A DNA stretch of 64,000 nucleotides, from assembly GCF_020711235.1 (NCBI RefSeq), contig NZ_JAJFAV010000003.1:372001-436000 (forward strand). Reading direction: 5' to 3'. Shown here one piece after another: positions 60,577 to 64,000 of this stretch. Under the pieces are notes generated by a model. The model was given only the letters and a program-made list of their open reading frames with translations, ran no database searches and was not told the DNA's origin. Both the position numbers and the translations under genes were made by a program. Position 1 is the first letter of the stretch. Each line of letters opens with the position of its first letter. Source of the stretch: Hymenobacter sp. 15J16-1T3B. Its GTDB lineage: Bacteria; Bacteroidota; Bacteroidia; Cytophagales; Hymenobacteraceae.

Positions 60577-60669
60577 TCAGTGTGGCCGTTTTTGCCGCCG
60601 CGCAGTTCCTGCAGGACGAACCGGCTTTTCCAACAGGTCTAACAACATGCTAGGCCCGAAAACAAAAGA

Positions 60670-60693
60670 ACGGCCCGCCTTTCGACGGACCGT
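60670..60693 (-). terminator. Terminator of the DUF2383 gene
   Basis: 8-bp stem with one mismatch (60670-60677 with 60686-60693, ACGGCCCG / CGGACCGT), then TTCTTTTGTTTT on the minus strand. Confidence 0.7.
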
Positions 60694-60719
60694 CCCTTCT
60701 CTCAACAGCCAGGTTAACC

Positions 60720-61193
60720 CTAGCGGTTGGATGCTTTCCACTGCGTCACCTGGTTTTTAGCGGCCAGGATTTCGCCGTGTTGCTTCTGGATGATGGAAGA
60801 CACCTGAGCCGGAATGCTCTGGGCCTTCAGCGCCGATTCATAGGCTTGCAGGGCCACTTGGTCACCGGTTTCGCACTCGCCGAGAATGGCGGCGTCGCTT
60901 TGGCCGGTAATGGCCGATTTCAAGTTGATCCAGCCGCGGTGTACGGCGGCGGCGGCATCGGCCACCACGCCTTCCACCGTGTTGTCGTTCGTTACATCAA
61001 TGCCGGCTTGGCGGGCTTGCTGCTCGAGTTCGGCGGCAAACTGGGCGCGTTGCTGGCTCAGGCGGCTCAGTTCCGATTTCAGTTGCGGATTCGAAACGCC
61101 TTCGGCTGCCTCTTGGTAGCCTTTGGCTCCGGTCTTGTTGATTTCCACCAGGTCGTTGAAGGCCCGGGCCGAATCAGAATTAATAGATGCCAT
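60720..61193 (-). CDS. PA2169-family four-helix-bundle protein (DUF2383), 157 aa
   Basis: Predicted four-helix bundle of the ferritin-like DUF2383 family: NDLVEINKTGAKGYQEAAEG (helix 1), LKSELSRLSQQRAQFAAELE (helix 2), then GRxxRGWINLKSAITGQSDA in variant form (HRGWINLKSAITGQ) and a fourth helix (VSSIIQKQHGEILAAKNQVT). The family has a conserved GxxxRGWxxLK motif here as VHRGWINLKSA. Soluble, cytosolic or periplasmic by unknown means; no signal peptide. Start at ATG 61193. Role unknown, often stress-associated. Confidence 0.9.
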   Translation of the reverse strand: MASINSDSARAFNDLVEINKTGAKGYQEAAEGVSNPQLKSELSRLSQQRAQFAAELEQQARQAGIDVTNDNTVEGVVADAAAAVHRGWINLKSAITGQSDAAILGECETGDQVALQAYESALKAQSIPAQVSSIIQKQHGEILAAKNQVTQWKASNR

Positions 61194-61324
61194 GGTTGTG
61201 TCGTAGTGGGTGTGGGTGCAGATCCGAAGCGCGGCGAAAGAGACAGTGCGCTTGCGGTTTCTGAGGGCTTATACTTCCGGCCGGGCCGCGGGGTTACGCC
61301 CGCAGCCCGAAAACTTTGGCGGGC

Positions 61325-62509
61325 TTACTTGCCGAGCATGTGCCAGAGGCGCCGGTACCACGGCCGAATTTCCGCCTCCGCTTGCTTTTTGCTCGTCACG
61401 TTGTCCTCCCCGTCGGCCACGTCGCCGAGCAGGAAGCCGAAGGGTTCCAGGGGTTTGTAAGCATCGAACACCACCTTCAGAATGGCCGTGAGCGGAATGC
61501 TCAGGATCATGCCCGGCGTGCCCCACAGCGCCCCGCCCAGAATCAGCGCCAAAATGGCCGCCAGCGGGTTGATGCTCACCTGCGAGCCGGTAATCATGGG
61601 CGTGATGAAATTGCCCTCCAGAAACTGCACCACCACAAACACGCCGATAACGGCCAGCGCCTGCAGTGGGGAGCCGGTCTCAACCAGGGTAATAATGGCC
61701 GGTATGGTGGCCCCGATCATGATGCCGATGTAGGGAATGACGGCCAGCACCGAGGCGAAAATGGCGAAGAACACCGCGAACTTGACGCCCAAGGCCAGCA
61801 GGCCGATGGCGTTTAGAATGCTCACGATGACGATAACCTTGAGCAGCCCCGAAATGTAGGCCTGCACCACCGTCTGAATGCTGTCAACGGTGTTGAGCAC
61901 CATGGTGCGCTTGTCGGGGGCCACGAAGCGGAACATGAACTGCCGCAGATGGTCGCGGTAATACAGAAAGCAGAAGATGTAGATGAGCACCTGCGCGAGG
62001 TTGCTGAGCACGTCGGTGGTAGTGTTCAGCGTGGTGCCCAGGTAGGTGGTGCCCGATTTCTTGATGCTCTTCATCGTCGACTCCTTCACTTCGTCGATGC
62101 TCATCGGGTCGTAGCCGAACCGGTCGTGGGCCCAGGCCTGGGCTTGGTTGAAAATTTCCATCATCTTGGCCTGCAGCTTGGGAATCTCGTCCCGAAACTG
62201 CGTCAGCTGCGAGCCGAACCCGATGATGATGCCCGCGAAGATGAGCAGCACCAGCAGCAGGCAGATGACGATGGCCAGCACCCGCGGCACCTTGTGCGCT
62301 TCCAGCCAGCGGCAGATGGGCAGCAGCAGCAGGGTAAACACGGCCGAAAACGCAATGGGCAGCAGAATTTCGTCGAGCTTGTGGAGCACGAACACCAGCA
62401 GTGTGAGTCCGATAAGCACAAACGTGTAGTAAATCACCGGCGCCTGCTTGATTTCGGGCGCTTGGTGCGGGTGCTGCGGCCGGTTAAAATTGTTGGGAGG
62501 AGGAAGCAT
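61325..62509 (-). CDS. AI-2E family transporter (TqsA/PerM-like), 394 aa
   Basis: Polytopic membrane protein of the AI-2E transporter family. About eight transmembrane segments: VIYYTFVLIGLTLLVFVLHK, AIVICLLLVLLIFAGIIIGF and, after a cytosolic stretch, VLIYIFCFLYYRDHLRQFMF, VIVSILNAIGLLALGVKFAV and ALAVIGVFVVVQFLEGNFIT. The segment FVVVQFLEGNFITPMITGSQ is the family signature (Q-x-x-x-x-N-x-I-x-P). Start at ATG 62509. Some members export autoinducer-2, others move sodium or other solutes, so the substrate is open. Confidence 0.92.
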   Translation of the reverse strand: MLPPPNNFNRPQHPHQAPEIKQAPVIYYTFVLIGLTLLVFVLHKLDEILLPIAFSAVFTLLLLPICRWLEAHKVPRVLAIVICLLLVLLIFAGIIIGFGSQLTQFRDEIPKLQAKMMEIFNQAQAWAHDRFGYDPMSIDEVKESTMKSIKKSGTTYLGTTLNTTTDVLSNLAQVLIYIFCFLYYRDHLRQFMFRFVAPDKRTMVLNTVDSIQTVVQAYISGLLKVIVIVSILNAIGLLALGVKFAVFFAIFASVLAVIPYIGIMIGATIPAIITLVETGSPLQALAVIGVFVVVQFLEGNFITPMITGSQVSINPLAAILALILGGALWGTPGMILSIPLTAILKVVFDAYKPLEPFGFLLGDVADGEDNVTSKKQAEAEIRPWYRRLWHMLGK

Positions 62510-62719
62510 TTGCTAAAATTGTTGGGAGAAAGGTGCGGTCAAAGCGTGGGGTTTTGCAGGCTTTTTCGGAAATTTGGGTGAACCTACTCCGAGCAGCGGC
62601 GGTTAGGAAACGGCTCGATTTGCCAATGCGAATAGCAAGCGGGCCCGGCGCGGCCAAGGTGGAAACCCTGCCTTTTCTGCGTTATTTTACCGCTTAAACG
62701 TACTGAAGGATATTACCCA

Positions 62720-64000
62720 ATGGCTGAGCAGCAACTGCCTCTCGAAAGCGCGCCAAGCGCCCCCGTCGACCACGGCTACAACGAGGATTCCATCCGTTCG
62801 TTGGACTGGCGGGAGCACATCCGCCTGCGCCCGGGCATGTACATCGGCAAGCTGGGCGACGGTTCGTCGCCCGACGACGGTATCTACATCCTCGTCAAGG
62901 AGGTCATCGACAACTCCATCGACGAGCACATGATGGGCTACGGCCGCACCATCGAAGTCAAAATCACCGAGCAGCGCGTGACCGTGCGTGACTACGGCCG
63001 CGGCATTCCGCTGGGCAAGGTGGTCGACGTGGTGAGCAAGATCAACACCGGCGGCAAGTACGACTCCAAGGTCTTCCAGAAGTCGGTAGGCCTCAACGGC
63101 GTGGGTACCAAGGCCGTGAATGCGCTGAGCACCAACTTCGTGGTGCAGAGCGTGCGCGACGGGATGATGAAATCGGCCGAGTTTCAGGGCGGCAAGCTCA
63201 TCAGCGACCCGAAGCCCATCAAGACCTCGCAGCGCAACGGCACGATGATGTCGTTCGAGCCGGACCCGACCATCTTCCGCAACTACCGCTTCATCCCGGA
63301 CTTCCTGGAAAGCCAGTTCTGGAACTACGCCTACCTGAACGCGGGGCTGACCATCAACTTCAACGGGCAGAAGTACCACTCCGAAAACGGCCTGCGCGAC
63401 CTGCTGGAGCGCAAAACCGACCCGGACGCCATTCGTTACCCGGTAATTCACCTGAAGGGCAACGACATTGAAATGGCCCTGACCCACGGCAACGACTACG
63501 GCGAGGAGTACTACTCCTTCGTCAACGGGCAGTACACCACCCAGGGCGGTACGCACCTGGCCGCGTACCGCGAGGGCATTGTGAAGACCCTGCGCGAGTT
63601 CTACAAGAAGGACTACGACGCCACCGATATCCGGGCCAGCATCGTGGGCGCCATTGCCATCCGGGTGCAGGAGCCGGTGTTCGAGTCGCAGACCAAGACC
63701 AAGCTGGGCTCGATTACGATGGAGCCGGAGGGCGCCGTGACCGTGCGCAACTTCGTGGTGGACTTCGTGAAGGAGCACCTCGACAACTACCTGCACAAGA
63801 ACCCCGAAACGGCAGAAGCCCTGAAGCGCCGCATCGAGCAGAGCGAGCGGGAGCGGAAGGACATGGCCGGCGTGAAGAAGCTGGCCAACCAGCGCGCCAA
63901 AAAAGCCAGCCTGCACAACCGCAAGCTGCGCGACTGCCGCTTCCACTTCGACGAGGGCAAAACCCCGGACAAGGAAGCGCTGACCACCCTGTTCATCACC
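62720..64000 (+). CDS. parE: DNA topoisomerase IV subunit B (ParE-like), 5' part
   Basis: ATP-binding subunit of a type IIA topoisomerase; the frame starts at ATG 62720 and remains open to the window end (427 codons), so the C-terminal TOPRIM part is largely missing. The GHKL ATPase motifs are [20 protein letters not shown] (motif I with catalytic Glu), [20 protein letters not shown] (motif II) and [20 protein letters not shown] (motif III). [20 protein letters not shown]-type start ([19 protein letters not shown]) and DNSIDEH favour ParE of Bacteroidota over GyrB (family knowledge). It continues into VYNFVNGQYT-like segments ([20 protein letters not shown]). No parC is visible before the window ends. 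Confidence 0.92.
   Translation, partial: MAEQQLPLESAPSAPVDHGYNEDSIRSLDWREHIRLRPGMYIGKLGDGSSPDDGIYILVKEVIDNSIDEHMMGYGRTIEVKITEQRVTVRDYGRGIPLGKVVDVVSKINTGGKYDSKVFQKSVGLNGVGTKAVNALSTNFVVQSVRDGMMKSAEFQGGKLISDPKPIKTSQRNGTMMSFEPDPTIFRNYRFIPDFLESQFWNYAYLNAGLTINFNGQKYHSENGLRDLLERKTDPDAIRYPVIHLKGNDIEMALTHGNDYGEEYYSFVNGQYTTQGGTHLAAYREGIVKTLREFYKKDYDATDIRASIVGAIAIRVQEPVFESQTKTKLGSITMEPEGAVTVRNFVVDFVKEHLDNYLHKNPETAEALKRRIEQSERERKDMAGVKKLANQRAKKASLHNRKLRDCRFHFDEGKTPDKEALTTLFIT

Larger units (their letters stand above)
60230..60719. other. Intergenic region with a REP-like inverted-repeat element; no gene
   Basis: About 490 bases between two minus-strand genes. It holds the inverted repeat at 60375-60576, an inner 11-bp hairpin (60443-60453 with 60484-60494, AAAACGGCCCC / GGGGCCGTTTT) and a hairpin terminator at 60670-60693. 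Plus-strand frames (60253-60522, 60287-60760) have no coding signs. Confidence 0.6.

Noticed and set aside
62687-63946. Minus-strand frame of 419 codons across the parE start
   Set aside because: The plus strand shows all GHKL ATPase motifs, so this is a shadow.
1-64000. CRISPR arrays, rRNA, prophage or insertion sequences
   Set aside because: No regularly spaced direct repeats of 25-40 bases with spacers, no rRNA-like conserved blocks, no integrase, transposase or phage structural genes were seen.

Overview
The window is a GC-rich chromosomal segment from a member of the Bacteroidota, most likely a Hymenobacter-like organism (Cytophagales). The evidence is a PorE-type type IX secretion gene (TPR, beta-propeller, carboxypeptidase-regulatory and OmpA domains), DUF4199, MbnP and carboxypeptidase-regulatory-domain proteins, many lipoproteins, promoters of the Bacteroidota form TTG-N19/20-TAnnTTTG, and starts without obvious Shine-Dalgarno sequences. 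The genus is an inference. No rRNA, tRNA, CRISPR array, prophage or insertion sequence was recognised. Most lines below describe housekeeping or envelope genes, and most convergent gene pairs are separated by strong hairpin terminators.

Layout. 1-6.2 kb: a truncated metallo-beta-lactamase-fold gene, two low-GC genes separated by an 85-base imperfect direct repeat, the fused isobutyryl-CoA mutase icmF, and two small genes, one a CPCC cysteine-rich protein. 6.2-13.1 kb: a 21-base tandem repeat, a DHFR-like reductase, a DUF434 protein, two secreted proteins and a GH15 glycosidase. 13.2-19.3 kb: a lipoprotein gene broken by an in-frame TAG, a membrane protein, lepA, folD and queE, with a candidate structured RNA between folD and queE. 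19.3-24 kb: the PorE-like gene, two tandem small periplasmic proteins and citrate synthase. 24-31.7 kb: aldo/keto reductase, mnmE, a DtxR/MntR regulator, fabH, a glycosyltransferase, dapD and isoaspartyl peptidase. 32-39.8 kb: a CPA1 antiporter, msrA, 3-hydroxybutyryl-CoA dehydrogenase, a tiny lmo0937-type membrane protein, an outer-membrane protein, an asymmetric ABC-F ATPase and DUF4199. 40-48.3 kb: a third small periplasmic paralogue, an L,D-transpeptidase-like protein, M48 protease, lipid kinase, metallophosphoesterase, Lon-N protein, phosphoglycerate mutase, mtgA and a SnoaL-like lipoprotein. 48.4-53 kb: a frameshifted Crp/Fnr gene, an SDR, an App1-like phosphatase and an M48 lipoprotein. 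53-64 kb: topoisomerase IB, a divergent pair of paralogous exported proteins with CotH/HipA-like kinase motifs, MbnP, a DnaQ/GIY-YIG nuclease, a DUF2383 protein, an AI-2E family transporter and the start of the topoisomerase IV B subunit.

The best candidate for an undescribed system is the divergent pair at 54344-57695. As I recall them from related bacteria, these modules are normally the middle part of large metallophosphoesterase/BamA-like barrel proteins. Here they stand alone as a lipoprotein and a signal-peptide protein. One keeps a D-R-H catalytic-loop-like motif and the other has lost it, suggesting an enzyme/pseudoenzyme pair in the envelope. The second candidate is the structured element with its own promoter and T-run terminator just upstream of queE.
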